Positions 9,025-17,653 of a DNA stretch of 64,000 nucleotides are shown here, one piece after another (the stretch's first letter is position 1; each line of letters starts with the position of its first letter). Position numbers and translations under genes: made by a program. Source of the DNA: an uncultured Paracoccaceae bacterium (GTDB lineage Bacteria; Pseudomonadota; Alphaproteobacteria; Rhodobacterales; Rhodobacteraceae); the NCBI GenBank assembly GCA_947503925.1, contig CANNFQ010000016.1, positions 1-64,000 on the forward strand. Reading direction: 5' to 3'. Below the pieces are notes generated by a model. That model worked only from the letters and a program-made list of their open reading frames with translations, was not told where the DNA came from and made no database searches.

Positions 9025-9107
9025 ACCGGCAACTCCGTTGGATTTGACGGAGGAGAGCTAAGCGTTTGGCTAAGCCAAATGCTATCTAACCCAGTTGAGA
9101 CTAAAGA

Positions 9108-9141
9108 AACCCCCGTCGCAGAAGCGGCGGGGGTTTTCGTT
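9108..9141 (+). terminator. Terminator after rplP
   Basis: AACCCCCGTCGC (9108-9119) pairs perfectly with GCGGCGGGGGTT (9124-9135), loop AGAA, followed by TTCGTTT. A strong intrinsic terminator that ends the rplB-rplP transcript. Confidence 0.9.
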
Positions 9142-9174
9142 TAAGACCGGATAAGGTGCTCCTATATATTTCGC

Positions 9175-9441
9175 ATGGAAACAGCAGCTGACCTCTTACA
9201 CAATAACGACTGCCTGAACGCTGCCTTGCTGCATGCGGCAATGTGGTTCTTCGGCGGTCTTCTTTTGGTAAGTGTAATACAGTGGTATAGGATCAGGCCG
9301 AGTCCGCGGGTGTTGCCATACTGGATTGTTGGTCTTCGCAGGCCAACGCCTACCCTGCCGGAATTGGTGTTGGTCGGAGCCAGCCTTGTTTTTGCATTCG
9401 GCGACTTTTTCTTGACTTACGAGATGTGCCGGATCGTCTAG
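9175..9441 (+). CDS. Small membrane protein of unknown function
   Basis: 88 aa. Two hydrophobic stretches, residues about 18-38 (LLHAAMWFFGGLLLVSVIQWY) in outline and 62-82 (LPELVLVGASLVFAFGDFFL), predict two membrane helices joined by a short basic loop. No family recognised. It has ATG at 9175 but no clear ribosome-binding site. First gene of the insertion between rplP and rpmC. Confidence 0.45.
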   Translation: METAADLLHNNDCLNAALLHAAMWFFGGLLLVSVIQWYRIRPSPRVLPYWIVGLRRPTPTLPELVLVGASLVFAFGDFFLTYEMCRIV

Positions 9442-9734
9442 AGCTTACATCCTTGGTCTTGCCTGGCATAGCCGGGTATCGCCCGGACCTCTCGGCGATG
9501 CCCTCTGCTGTGGTGCTTTGATAGGTGTATGGCGTGCCTCCCGCGATCGCTTCGATCATCCGCTGAACCAAAAGCAGCAACCGCGCCAATAGGGCCAATT
9601 GGCCATCGTTTATGGACTGTCGCAGATACCGTATTTACCGGGGATATATGGCTGTCTTTTCCCCCTCCATGTCCCTCCATGCGACCGTTACTATCCAACC
9701 GTGAGACGTGAACCAACACGAAAGGAAATATCTG

Positions 9735-10277
9735 ATGTCTATCCTCAAACGCGGTCTGAAAGGTGCGCCGGTCAAACGGCTGCAAAGCAAACTTGGCGTG
9801 GCGGCTGATGGTGATTTTGGCCCCGGCACCGAAAAGGCGTTGAAAGAATGGCAATCCGCCAATGGGCTGGCCGCCGACGGCATCGCCGGGCCTGACACAT
9901 TCGCGGCCATGGGCCTGCACGAATTGATCCTGTTGCGCAAAGGATCGCGCGGTACGCAGGTTGCGAAACTTCAGGCGGGGCTGGGCATTGATGCTGATGG
10001 CGCCTTTGGCTCTGGCACCGCGCAGGCGGTGAAGGATTTTCAGACCGCAAATGGCCTGAGTGTTGACGGGATTGCCGGGCCAGCGACGCTGGCGAAACTG
10101 AGCAGCTTTGCCGAGATCACCCCTGCCGTGATCGAAAAAGCTGCTGTGCAGCCAGATGAGCAGCATTTTGAAGAAGAGCCGCTGCCCGATCTTGATGGTG
10201 TTGAGGTTGCAGAAGCAGCCGAGCCCGCAGCACCCCCCAAATCTGTTTGGGGTAAGATGAAAGGCTGGTTCTCCTGA
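9735..10277 (+). CDS. Protein with two peptidoglycan-binding (PG_binding_1) domains
   Basis: 180 aa. Two tandem copies of the three-helix PG_binding_1 repeat: residues 4-60 (GAPVKRLQSKLGVAADGDFG ... DGIAGPDTFAAMG) and 68-125 (GTQVAKLQAGLGIDADGAFG ... DGIAGPATLAKL). The rest is an acidic linker and a short amphipathic end KSVWGKMKGWFS. There is no signal peptide with the ATG at 9735, chosen because AAGGA lies 9-13 nt upstream; how it would reach the wall is therefore unclear. Sequences like this also occur as phage or prophage lysis accessories, but no phage genes are near. Confidence 0.75.
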   Translation: MSILKRGLKGAPVKRLQSKLGVAADGDFGPGTEKALKEWQSANGLAADGIAGPDTFAAMGLHELILLRKGSRGTQVAKLQAGLGIDADGAFGSGTAQAVKDFQTANGLSVDGIAGPATLAKLSSFAEITPAVIEKAAVQPDEQHFEEEPLPDLDGVEVAEAAEPAAPPKSVWGKMKGWFS

Positions 10278-10287
10278 GCCGGTCCAC

Positions 10288-10312
10288 GGCCCTCGCCCTA
10301 TGGGCGGGGGTC
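10288..10312. terminator. Convergent hairpin
   Basis: CCTCGCCC (10291-10298) pairs with GGGCGGGG (10302-10309), with one G-T pair and a 3-nt loop. It lies between the stops of two converging genes and could serve both. No strong T run. Confidence 0.5.
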
Positions 10313-10934
10313 ATTCCCAGTTGTAGTTGAAGCTGACCGAAATCCGTTCATCCTCTTCGGCCATATTCATGGGTACTTCGTGGCGCAGCCAACTTTCCCA
10401 CAGCAATACATCGCCCACGGCTGGGGCCACATAGATGAATTGGCGCAGCTCCTCGGGTGCGTCCTTGATGCGCGGCGGTGCGGCCATCATCATTGCTGAT
10501 CGGGGGTCCTCCAGTTTGAGCGCGCTTGCCCCTTCGGGCATGGCCACATAGGTTGTTCCGCTGATCACCGAATGAGGGTGGATGTGGCTGGTGTGGATGC
10601 CCCCGGGGGGTAGGATATTGATCCAGATATCTTCCAGTTTCAGCGCCTTGTCGCCCAGATCGAACGCCAGTTCCTTGGCAAATTCCGCGACGTGAGCGTC
10701 GAGCGATTTGACTAGATCGGCAAAGATCGGGAACCGCCAAGGCAGGTCGGTCAGCGACGCGTAAGAGGTGTAGCCGGGATAGCCGTTCGCCTCGCACCAG
10801 TCCTGTCCGGCCTCATCATCATCGGCGATGACCAGGCAAGAATTTTCCAGCTCTGCGGCATCAACGGGATCACCCAGCTCTGCCAGGTTGGCGTGGTAAA
10901 GGCGGGTGGTGAAAAGCGATTTTATCTTTGACAT
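10311..10934 (-). CDS. Putative 2OG-Fe(II) oxygenase (TIGR02466-like)
   Basis: 207 aa. The C-terminal half has a double-stranded beta-helix pattern: INILPPGGIHTSHIHPHSVI, GTTYVAMPEGASALKLEDPR and, near the end, WLRHEVPMN...ISVSFNYNW. The histidines of HTSHIH and of LRHEV are the likely iron ligands, with the conserved R of ERISVSFNYN binding the co-substrate. This is how the TIGR02466 family of putative 2-oxoglutarate oxygenases looks; the substrate is not known. It is transcribed against the ribosomal genes. Confidence 0.7.
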   Translation of the reverse strand: MSKIKSLFTTRLYHANLAELGDPVDAAELENSCLVIADDDEAGQDWCEANGYPGYTSYASLTDLPWRFPIFADLVKSLDAHVAEFAKELAFDLGDKALKLEDIWINILPPGGIHTSHIHPHSVISGTTYVAMPEGASALKLEDPRSAMMMAAPPRIKDAPEELRQFIYVAPAVGDVLLWESWLRHEVPMNMAEEDERISVSFNYNWE

Positions 10935-11111
10935 ACCCCTTCCTTACCGTCGATGCGGGCGAAGTGCGAGTGGCCATCTTCGCCGCCTCGGCAATTACCG
11001 GCGCGTTACCCAAGGTCGCTGGTCCATCGACAAATTCCTGCCACAGACTGGTTTTAGTGATGTTGCCAGAACGTCAACAATTCTTCCTGAATAGGGAAAG
11101 GACAATCTCAA

Positions 11112-12188
11112 ATGAATACAGTGAAATCACTCCTTCTGACCTCGGGCCTGTGTATGGCTGCGGGTGCGGCCAGCGCGCAAAGCGTTGAATGCGGGCAGGA
11201 TTATCGGATCCAGGCGGGCGATTATCTGTCGACCATCGCACAGCGCGCCTATGGTGACACGGCCAATTATAACCTTATTTACAGTGCCAATGTCGATGTG
11301 ATCGGGCCGAACCCGGGCAATATTCGCGTTGGTGACCGGATCTTTATCCCTTGCCTTGGCGATGATCTGGGCCAATCCACGGCCAATACGGCTGCTATCC
11401 GTCAGCGTACGACCGAGGCGCTGCCGGGTCCATCTGGTGACCGCCCGATCCGCGTATTGACCGCAACCGGCTGGGCGCCGTTCATGGATGAGGATCAGGC
11501 GCAGGGTGGTTTGTTGACTGAAATCATTAACTTAGCGCTGGAGAATGCCGACAGTGATCCAGAGTATCAGATCGATTTCATCAATGATGACGGTGCCCAT
11601 CTGCAGCCGCTGATCACCGATCATGCCTATGATATCAGCATCGGTTGGAGCCAGCCGAACTGCGATATCATGGACAAGCTGGAAGATGAATCCAAGTTCC
11701 GTTGCAACAACCTCGACTTCAGTGATCCGCTTTATGAGGAAGTGCTGGGGTACTACAGCCTCGCCTCTGACCCGATCTTTGCGGACCACTCCGAGTTGAA
11801 GGGTAAGCGCATTTGCCGGGCCGAGGCCTATACGCTGGCCCCGTTGGAAGAAGTTGATCTGGTCGCCCCGGTGATTGAGATTGTGCGCGCGCCATCTGCT
11901 GCCGACTGTGTCAACTTTGTCCTTGAAAACAAGGCAGATGCGGCATTGATTGCGGTTGATGTGGCGCTGGGCCGGATCAATGAGTTGGGCGCTGATGATC
12001 AGATCCAGATGCATGAGGCGCTGACCTTTGTTGACGTGCTGCATGCGGTGATCGCCAAGACCCATCCGCAGAGTGACGAGATTTTGGGCGTGGTCAATAA
12101 TGGCCTGGGCAACATCAAGGATTCCGGCTTGTGGTTCGCGACCGTGCGTCGCCACCTGACCGCATTCCGCGAGGCCAACAAAGGCTGA
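11112..12188 (+). CDS. Periplasmic LysM - solute-binding protein fusion
   Basis: 358 aa. Residues 1-22 are a signal peptide (LLLTSGLCMAAGAASAQ). Residues about 30-78 are a LysM domain: YRIQAGDYLSTIAQRAYGDTANYNLIYSAN, then GPNPGNIRVGDRIFIP. From about residue 112 the chain (RPIRVLTATGWAPFMD ... GGLLTEIINLAL, YDISIGWS, KRICRAEAYTL) reads as a type II solute-binding domain like those of amino-acid ABC transporters. No permease is nearby, so it may act as a sensor or wall-anchored scavenger; the ligand is unknown. A terminator follows. Confidence 0.75.
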   Translation: MNTVKSLLLTSGLCMAAGAASAQSVECGQDYRIQAGDYLSTIAQRAYGDTANYNLIYSANVDVIGPNPGNIRVGDRIFIPCLGDDLGQSTANTAAIRQRTTEALPGPSGDRPIRVLTATGWAPFMDEDQAQGGLLTEIINLALENADSDPEYQIDFINDDGAHLQPLITDHAYDISIGWSQPNCDIMDKLEDESKFRCNNLDFSDPLYEEVLGYYSLASDPIFADHSELKGKRICRAEAYTLAPLEEVDLVAPVIEIVRAPSAADCVNFVLENKADAALIAVDVALGRINELGADDQIQMHEALTFVDVLHAVIAKTHPQSDEILGVVNNGLGNIKDSGLWFATVRRHLTAFREANKG

Positions 12189-12210
12189 GCTGCCGGGCAG
12201 GATGAAAAGA

Positions 12211-12245
12211 GGCACCCGCTTTGGCAACAAAGCGGGTGTTTTCGT
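12211..12245 (+). terminator. Terminator after the LysM-SBP gene
   Basis: CACCCGCTTT (12214-12223) pairs perfectly with AAAGCGGGTG (12230-12239), followed by TTTTCGTTT. A clear intrinsic terminator 25 nt after the stop. Confidence 0.9.
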
Positions 12246-12521
12246 TTGGGGCCACGCAACGTTCGGTGGGGTGGGGCAGGGCGCGCAACACCCGGTTTTT
12301 ACGGATTTCGCGAATCGTTCGTTAATATTGGGGTTTGGACCGAAAAAGGTGGTCTGCAAAGCGTCGGCCAGACGTCGGCAAAGCGTCGGACCCTTTGCCG
12401 GTGTTTTGTGGGGTTAATGGCGCGCGCGGTGGAAATGTGAATGCGGTGTTAAGCTTTGCGGTGTCCCGTAAGGACAGCCCTGTGCTAGGTCATCTGCGAG
12501 ATGACAACATCAGGACTGCAC
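12246..12521. other. Intergenic stretch, no gene seen
   Basis: About 280 nt. Short plus-strand frames here are Arg/Gly-rich shadow with no family features. The stretch contains repeated GGCAAAGCGTCGG-type phrases near 12360-12395. I see no promoter that I can defend for the small secreted gene that follows. Confidence 0.4.
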
Positions 12522-12833
12522 ATGCCCCGCCCGTTGATACTCGCCCTGACGCTCTTTGCTGCGGATGCCCGGGCGCAAGGAATGGAACTTCTGCTGACAG
12601 AGGAGGTGGGCGGCCCTTACACGCAGGACTGGTCGGCGGTTTACCTGACCGATACAGGTGCGGCGCATGAGATTTACGTCAAGGGGGACGGAAAGCTTGG
12701 CGACTTCTTTGGCGTGCTGCGGCTGGACTGCGCCACGCCACGGTTTTCCCGATGGCTGGCGTTGGGCGGATATCTGGGCGCGGATGATGTGCCGGTGGAG
12801 GCCGTGCGGGCAGTCAGGGCGCGGTATTGTTAG
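12522..12833 (+). CDS. Small secreted protein of unknown function
   Basis: 103 aa from the ATG at 12522. Residues 1-18 (PRPLILALTLFAADARAQ) look like a signal peptide ending in AxA. The mature part has two cysteines (C75 region DCATPRF and the final residue) that could pair. No family recognised. The upstream in-frame ATG at 12501 would put seven polar residues before the signal peptide and is less likely. Confidence 0.45.
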   Translation: MPRPLILALTLFAADARAQGMELLLTEEVGGPYTQDWSAVYLTDTGAAHEIYVKGDGKLGDFFGVLRLDCATPRFSRWLALGGYLGADDVPVEAVRAVRARYC

Positions 12834-12863
12834 TACGGATTGGCGCCGGTGGTCGGGGTTGAG

Positions 12864-12884
12864 GTCCCGGGTCAGGCCCGGGAC
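12864..12884. repeat. Palindrome with CCCGGG arms
   Basis: GTCCCGGG and CCCGGGAC flank the loop TCAGG. This is the form of the short CCCGGGTCAGGCCCGGG palindromes dispersed in many alphaproteobacterial genomes. One copy in this window. Confidence 0.6.
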
Positions 12885-13170
12885 GGGTTGTTTTATGTGC
12901 TGAGGGTAGCGCCCGACCTGGAGGGCGTTTGGATGGGTTGTGTTGTGGGTGAGCGTGCCTGACGTGCTGGCGCTCTTGTTGGTTGTGACGTTGAAAAAGT
13001 GGCCATTTGGGGGGAGGGTGAGAACCGGATTGGAAAAGGTCTGGGGGACCTTTTCAGGTTCGAACGGGCGGAGCCCAGTACAGGCGCTGCCCGGCGTTGC
13101 CGCCGGGTGGGGTGTATGACAGGTGCAGTTCACTCACGCAAATATCGTTCATTCGTATTTGCTTGGGAAA

Positions 13171-13194
13171 GGTGCGCATGAATGCGTACCCTAC
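13171..13194. repeat. Palindromic repeat of the GTAGGGTGCG family
   Basis: GGTGCGCAT, then a short centre, then ATGCGTACCCTAC. Read on the other strand it begins GTAGGGT, like the repeats at 231, 17528 and 25320. Probably a variant of the same dispersed family. Confidence 0.6.
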
Positions 13195-13272
13195 GCTTGC
13201 TTGGCTGCCGTTTGTTGTACAAGCAAAAACAGCTTAGGTTCTTGTCGGATGATCGAATTGGAGGCGAGGAGA

Positions 13273-13740
13273 GTGAATAACGAAGAAAAGAATATTGGCA
13301 GAGGGCGGGAAATTGGGATTTTGCGAGGCATTGCCGCTTTCGCAATCTGTGCAGTTCTGTCTGCGACGCCGGGTCTCGCGCGGCAGATAGAGTGCAGTTA
13401 TGACTACATCACTCACGTTACGACCTTGCAACTCGATGATCTGGATGCAGCCAAAAGCTCAATATCGTATAGTTTCACTCATTCCATAAGTCCGAAGGGC
13501 GGCGAAGAGATGTTTGTTTTCAGCGGAAGCGATCCTGCTCTTTTAGAAGGCGTGGGGCAATTGAACTTCATTGCGGAGAAATTGTTCTTCAACTCGCAAG
13601 GGACCGTCAGCGCAATAGAATTCGTTGATTTTGATCGTCCAACCCTCAAGCAATTTCAGGCTCCTGCTGCATACTTGGAGCAGTCTGCAGATACGATCAG
13701 CGCGCCGTTGGTCGTCTGGTCCTGTCATCGAACAGATTAG
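13273..13740 (+). CDS. Secreted protein of unknown function
   Basis: 155 aa from a GTG at 13273 with GGAGG at 13260-13264. Residues 1-38 give a long positive n-region and a hydrophobic core (GIAAFAICAVLSATPGLARQ), a typical signal peptide. The mature part has cysteines near its start (QIECSYDY) and end (VVWSCHR), possibly one disulfide, and looks beta-rich. No family recognised. An ATG at 13249 in the same frame is possible but has no good ribosome-binding site. Confidence 0.45.
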   Translation: MNNEEKNIGRGREIGILRGIAAFAICAVLSATPGLARQIECSYDYITHVTTLQLDDLDAAKSSISYSFTHSISPKGGEEMFVFSGSDPALLEGVGQLNFIAEKLFFNSQGTVSAIEFVDFDRPTLKQFQAPAAYLEQSADTISAPLVVWSCHRTD

Positions 13741-14108
13741 TAGGCATCTGAGCTCCAAGTGCATCCCCGCCCGGAATCAAGCCGCTGGCGCCGGGCGATC
13801 GTCGGCCCGTCCCGCGGGTTGACGATTTGGTGGGTTTCGGTGACGCCTGAAAGGGCCCGCATGATTGGCTGCCATAAAGTGCCAGATTGATGGGGTGGGT
13901 CGCCATCCCCCGGGCCGCCGACCGCCCAGCTATCGTCCGTATCGTGGCGCGGTTGCTATCAGTGCTAAAACTCCTGTGGCTCACGGCCTTGATAGGGGTT
14001 GCTTTGTGGGTGAATGAGGTCTAAACGGCGCACTTCTACACCCACTCCACCGGGAATCGGGTGACGTTTCCATGCGGCCCACCGGTGATGTTGACAAAGG
14101 AATATGGC
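13741..14108. other. Intergenic region upstream of rpmC
   Basis: 368 nt without a gene. The left part is GC-rich with no features I can name. The right part contains the rpmC promoter listed below and an approximately 80-nt leader that includes a weak CACCC...GGGTG stem at 14039-14064. Confidence 0.5.
13999..14027 (+). promoter_or_regulatory. Promoter candidate for the rpmC (spc) segment
   Basis: TTGCTT at 13999-14004 and TAAACG at 14022-14027 with a 17-nt spacer. Its -35 box is weaker than that of the other ribosomal promoters. It would restart transcription of rpmC to rpmD after the 5-kb insertion. Confidence 0.5.
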
Positions 14109-14315
14109 ATGAACGCCAATGAACTGCGGGAAAAAACGCCCGACCAGCTTCGTGATGAGCTGGTGAACCTGAAAAAAGAATCCTTCAATCTGCGTTTCCA
14201 GCAGGCCACTGGTCAGCTTGAAAACACCGCAGGTATCCGCAATGCACGTCGCAATGCCGCGAAGGTCAAAACCATTCTGAACGAAAAAGCAGCGGCCGCT
14301 GCATCGGAGGCTTAA
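14109..14315 (+). CDS. rpmC: 50S ribosomal protein L29
   Basis: 68 aa. Starts [20 protein letters not shown] and has [19 protein letters not shown], the two-helix hairpin of L29 at the tunnel exit. Start ATG at 14109 is set by AAAGGA upstream; an earlier in-frame ATG at 14061 has no support. First gene of the third ribosomal segment; rpsQ follows after 3 nt. Confidence 0.97.
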   Translation: MNANELREKTPDQLRDELVNLKKESFNLRFQQATGQLENTAGIRNARRNAAKVKTILNEKAAAAASEA

Positions 14316-14318
14316 TCT

Positions 14319-14549
14319 ATGCCTAAGCGTATCCTTGCCGGGGTTGTCACAAGCAACCAGAACGCCCAGACCGTCACTGTTTCGGTCGAGCGTCGCTATA
14401 AGCACCCGCTGCTTCAGAAGACCATTCGTAAGTCGAAGAAATATCGTGCTCACGATGAAAACAACGCATTCAATGTGGGCGATCAGGTCCGCATTCAGGA
14501 ATGTGCCCCGAAGTCAAAAACGAAACGCTGGGAGGTGATTGCCTCCTGA
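14319..14549 (+). CDS. rpsQ: 30S ribosomal protein S17
   Basis: 76 aa. OB-fold S17 with [25 protein letters not shown] and [19 protein letters not shown]. Binds 16S rRNA early in assembly. A 77-nt gap separates it from rplN, longer than most gaps in this segment. Confidence 0.98.
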   Translation: MPKRILAGVVTSNQNAQTVTVSVERRYKHPLLQKTIRKSKKYRAHDENNAFNVGDQVRIQECAPKSKTKRWEVIAS

Positions 14550-14626
14550 GGCATTCACACCCGGTTTAATGAAACCCTGGGGCGCCGGTCAGAAATCGGC
14601 ATCTCCCCAAAGGTCGGAGAAACCAA

Positions 14627-14995
14627 ATGATCCAGATGCAGACCAATCTGGATGTTGCTGACAATAGCGGCGCCCGCCGTGTTCAGTGCATCAAGGTTCT
14701 GGGTGGTTCCCACCGTCGTTACGCTAGTGTCGGTGACATTATCGTTGTGTCGGTCAAGGAAGCCATTCCACGTGGTCGCGTAAAGAAAGGCGATGTCCGT
14801 AAGGCCGTTGTCGTACGCACCGCAAAAGAAGTACGCCGCGAAGATGGCACCGCCATCCGCTTTGACAGCAACGCTGCTGTGATCCTCAACAACAACGGTG
14901 AGCCGATCGGCACACGTATCTTTGGACCCGTTGTTCGCGAATTGCGCGCCAAGAATTTCATGAAGATTATCTCGCTCGCTCCGGAGGTGCTGTAA
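14627..14995 (+). CDS. rplN: 50S ribosomal protein L14
   Basis: 122 aa, standard. [20 protein letters not shown] at the start and [13 protein letters not shown] near the end are L14 signatures. L14 contacts 16S rRNA in an intersubunit bridge. Preceded by a GGTCGGAG ribosome-binding site; rplX follows after 2 nt. Confidence 0.98.
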   Translation: MIQMQTNLDVADNSGARRVQCIKVLGGSHRRYASVGDIIVVSVKEAIPRGRVKKGDVRKAVVVRTAKEVRREDGTAIRFDSNAAVILNNNGEPIGTRIFGPVVRELRAKNFMKIISLAPEVL

Positions 14996-14997
14996 CC

Positions 14998-15303
14998 ATG
15001 GCTGCGAAACTCCGTAAAGGTGATGAGGTCATCGTTCTTGCCGGCAAAGACAAGGGCAAGAAGGGCACGATTTCATCCGTTGATCCAAAGGCAGGCAAAG
15101 CTGTCGTCGATGGTGTCAACATTGCTATTCGCCACCAGAAGCAGTCGCAGGCAACCCAGGGCGGTCGTACCCCCAAGGCGATGCCGATCCAGCTGTCGAA
15201 CCTTGCGATTGTTGACAAGAACGGCAAAGCCTCCCGCGTTGGCTTCCGCATGGATGGCGACAGCAAGGTCCGTTTTGCCAAGACAACAGGGGATGTGATC
15301 TGA
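14998..15303 (+). CDS. rplX: 50S ribosomal protein L24
   Basis: 101 aa. Begins [20 protein letters not shown], the KOW motif of L24, an assembly initiator of the 50S subunit. The TGA stop shares one base with the ATG of rplE, implying coupled translation. Confidence 0.98.
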   Translation: MAAKLRKGDEVIVLAGKDKGKKGTISSVDPKAGKAVVDGVNIAIRHQKQSQATQGGRTPKAMPIQLSNLAIVDKNGKASRVGFRMDGDSKVRFAKTTGDVI

Positions 15304-15866
15304 TGCTTGATGCTGCAAACTACACCCCCCGCCTGAAGGCTTCCTATGCCGACACGATCCGTGCCGCCATGAAAGAAGAGTTCGGTTACAAGAACGATAT
15401 GCAGATCCCCCGTTTGGACAAGATTGTTCTGAACATTGGCTGCGGTGCCGAGGCTGTCCGTGACAGCAAGAAGGCAAAATCCGCACAGGAAGATCTGACA
15501 ACCATCGCCGGTCAGAAGGCCATGACAACGAAAGCCAAGAAATCCATTGCTGGTTTCCGCGTTCGTGAAGACATGCCATTGGGTGCAAAGGTCACCCTGC
15601 GCGGCGACCGGATGTATGAATTCCTGGACCGTCTGATCACCGTTGCCATGCCTCGTATCCGTGACTTTCGCGGCGTATCTGGCAAATCCTTTGACGGACG
15701 TGGCAACTATGCCACCGGCCTGAAAGAGCATCTGGTGTTCCCCGAGATCAACTTCGACAAGATCGATGAGAACTGGGGCATGGACATCGTTATCTGCACC
15801 ACAGCGAACACTGACGCTGAAGCAAAGAGCCTGTTGAAGCATTTCAACATGCCCTTCAACAGCTAA
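15303..15866 (+). CDS. rplE: 50S ribosomal protein L5
   Basis: 187 aa. Has [34 protein letters not shown] and [19 protein letters not shown], all L5 signatures. L5 binds 5S rRNA and the P-site tRNA. Overlaps rplX by one base; rpsN follows after 20 nt. Confidence 0.98.
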   Translation: MLDAANYTPRLKASYADTIRAAMKEEFGYKNDMQIPRLDKIVLNIGCGAEAVRDSKKAKSAQEDLTTIAGQKAMTTKAKKSIAGFRVREDMPLGAKVTLRGDRMYEFLDRLITVAMPRIRDFRGVSGKSFDGRGNYATGLKEHLVFPEINFDKIDENWGMDIVICTTANTDAEAKSLLKHFNMPFNS

Positions 15867-15886
15867 GCGTTAGGGAGAAAAGAGAT

Positions 15887-16192
15887 ATGGCTAAGAAATC
15901 CATGATCGCACGCGAGAAAAAGCGTGAAAAGCTGGTGGCCCAGTACGCTGAAAAGCGCGCCGCGCTGAAGGCGATTATCAACGACCGTGAAAAGCCCGTT
16001 GAAGAGCGGTTCAAGGCATCCCTTGAATTGGCAAAACTGCCCCGCAACTCTTCGGCCACCCGTTTGCACAACCGTTGCCAGCTCACCGGGCGTCCACACG
16101 CCTATTACCGTAAACTGAAGATCAGCCGGATTGCACTGCGGGACCTTGGTTCCAATGGCGAGATCCCCGGCATGGTCAAGTCAAGCTGGTAA
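15887..16192 (+). CDS. rpsN: 30S ribosomal protein S14
   Basis: 101 aa, the long zinc-independent form: no CxxC pairs, but [24 protein letters not shown] and [18 protein letters not shown] at the end. Start follows GGGAGAAAAGAG. Part of the 30S head. Confidence 0.98.
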   Translation: MAKKSMIAREKKREKLVAQYAEKRAALKAIINDREKPVEERFKASLELAKLPRNSSATRLHNRCQLTGRPHAYYRKLKISRIALRDLGSNGEIPGMVKSSW

Positions 16193-16204
16193 GGAGCATT
16201 TGAT

Positions 16205-16597
16205 ATGAACGATCCTATCGGTGATATGCTCACACGTATCCGTAACGGCCAGATGCGTGGCAAGGCGGCGGTGGAAACACCGGCTTCCAAGCTGCGTGGC
16301 TGGGTTCTGGATGTGCTGTCTGACGAAGGCTACATCCGCGGTTATGAAAAGAAGGATGGCCGCGACGGTCACCCTGCTTTCAATATCGAGCTGAAATACC
16401 ACGAGGGCACCCCTGTCATTCGCGAAGTCAAGCGGGTTTCCAAGCCCGGTCGTCGCGTTTACATGGGCGCAAATGACATCCCGCAGGTCCGTCAGGGTCT
16501 GGGTGTGTCGATTGTCTCTACCCCGCAGGGTGTGATGTCGGATGCAAGCGCACGGGCGGCCAATGTTGGCGGCGAAGTGCTTTGCACCGTATTCTAA
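16205..16597 (+). CDS. rpsH: 30S ribosomal protein S8
   Basis: 130 aa. Begins [19 protein letters not shown] and ends [20 protein letters not shown], the S8 signature. Primary 16S rRNA binder. In Escherichia coli S8 represses the spc operon by binding the rplE leader; I did not find an obvious mimic here. Confidence 0.98.
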   Translation: MNDPIGDMLTRIRNGQMRGKAAVETPASKLRGWVLDVLSDEGYIRGYEKKDGRDGHPAFNIELKYHEGTPVIREVKRVSKPGRRVYMGANDIPQVRQGLGVSIVSTPQGVMSDASARAANVGGEVLCTVF

Positions 16598-16608
16598 GGA
16601 GATCATAG

Positions 16609-17142
16609 ATGTCTCGTATTGGGAAAAAACCGGTTGAGCTGCCCGCAGGTGTGTCTGCATCTGTCAGTGGCCAGACCATCGAAGTGAAGGGCCCCAAGGG
16701 CACCCGCAACTTCACCGCAACCGACGACGTCACCATCACGGTTGACGGCCAGGAAGTTTCGGTGGAACCACGCGGCAAATCCAAGCGCGCCCGCCAGCAG
16801 TGGGGCATGAGCCGCACACAGGTGGCCAACCTTGTTGAAGGCGTGACCAACGGCTTCAAGAAAGAGCTGGAACTGTCTGGTGTGGGTTATCGTGCGCAGA
16901 TGCAGGGCAATGTCCTGAAACTGTCCTTGGGCTATAGCCACGACGTCAATTTCGAAGTGCCTGAGGGTGTCACAGTGACCGCCCCCAAGCCGACTGACGT
17001 CATTGTGGAAGGTATCGACCAGCAGCTTGTTGGCCAGGTCGCGGCGAATATCCGCGAATGGCGTAAACCCGAGCCCTATAAGGGCAAGGGCATCAAGTAC
17101 AAAGGCGAATATATCTTCCGCAAAGAAGGTAAGAAGAAGTAA
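16609..17142 (+). CDS. rplF: 50S ribosomal protein L6
   Basis: 177 aa. Begins [14 protein letters not shown] and ends with the L6 signature [17 protein letters not shown]. Binds near the sarcin-ricin region. Preceded by AAGGAGA and followed by rplR after 11 nt. Confidence 0.98.
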   Translation: MSRIGKKPVELPAGVSASVSGQTIEVKGPKGTRNFTATDDVTITVDGQEVSVEPRGKSKRARQQWGMSRTQVANLVEGVTNGFKKELELSGVGYRAQMQGNVLKLSLGYSHDVNFEVPEGVTVTAPKPTDVIVEGIDQQLVGQVAANIREWRKPEPYKGKGIKYKGEYIFRKEGKKK

Positions 17143-17153
17143 GGAACGCGAAA

Positions 17154-17519
17154 ATGGCAAACAGCAAGAGACAACTGTTTCTGAAGCGCCGTATGCGCGT
17201 TCGGAACAAGCTGCGCGGTGTGACCGCCAACCAGGGCCGCGCCCGCCTGTCGGTGCATCGCAGCAACAAGAACATCAGCGTCCAGCTGATCGACGATGTG
17301 AACGGGGTCACGCTGGCCTCAGCCTCATCGCTCGAAAAGGCACTGGGCGTGGTTGGAAAGAACAATATCGAAGCCGCGACAAAGGTGGGTGCTGCAATCG
17401 CAGAACGCGCCAAGAAAGCCGGCGTTGAGGTTGCGTATTTCGACCGTGGTGGTTTCCTCTTTCACGGCAAGATCAAGGCTTTGGCCGATGCTGCCCGTGA
17501 AGGTGGTCTGAAACTGTAA
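17154..17519 (+). CDS. rplR: 50S ribosomal protein L18
   Basis: 121 aa. Arg-rich N-terminus, then [20 protein letters not shown] and the C-terminal [20 protein letters not shown]. Binds 5S rRNA. Between it and rpsE lies a perfect palindromic repeat, so the distance to the next start (134 nt) is unusually long. Confidence 0.98.
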   Translation: MANSKRQLFLKRRMRVRNKLRGVTANQGRARLSVHRSNKNISVQLIDDVNGVTLASASSLEKALGVVGKNNIEAATKVGAAIAERAKKAGVEVAYFDRGGFLFHGKIKALADAAREGGLKL

Positions 17520-17527
17520 TCGGTGCG

Positions 17528-17576
17528 GTGGGTTTCACCCACCCTACCAACAACCTGTAGGGTGGGTGAAACCCAC
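17528..17576. repeat. Perfect inverted repeat of the GTAGGGTGGG family inside the spc segment
   Basis: Arms at 17528-17547 and 17557-17576 are exact reverse complements of 20 nt with a 9-nt loop. Each arm also holds the internal palindrome GTGGGTTTCACCCAC. The unit is nearly identical to that at 231-270. It interrupts the rplR-rpsE gap. There is no T run after it, so it would form a stable mRNA hairpin rather than a classic terminator. Confidence 0.9.
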
Positions 17577-17653
17577 CCTCGATGATCCGGGGCGCAGCCG
17601 CGCTACCGCGATTGGACAACGCCCCAAGGGCACCAAAACAAAGGACGCCATCA

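Larger units (their letters stand above)
12834..13272. other. Repeat-bearing intergenic stretch
   Basis: About 440 nt with two palindromic repeats (12864-12884 and 13171-13194) and no convincing coding region. Frames crossing 13123-13272 upstream of the next gene lack a ribosome-binding site and are rich in Cys and His, unlike the gene proper. Confidence 0.45.

Noticed and set aside
9350..9598. An 82-aa minus-strand frame overlapping the small membrane protein gene.
   Set aside because: It overlaps the end of a plus-strand frame, has no recognisable family and ends in Arg/Ser-rich shadow-like sequence; neither a ribosome-binding site nor a promoter supports it.
9438..10166. A 242-codon minus-strand open frame.
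   Set aside because: Antisense to the two PG_binding_1 repeats; no independent support.
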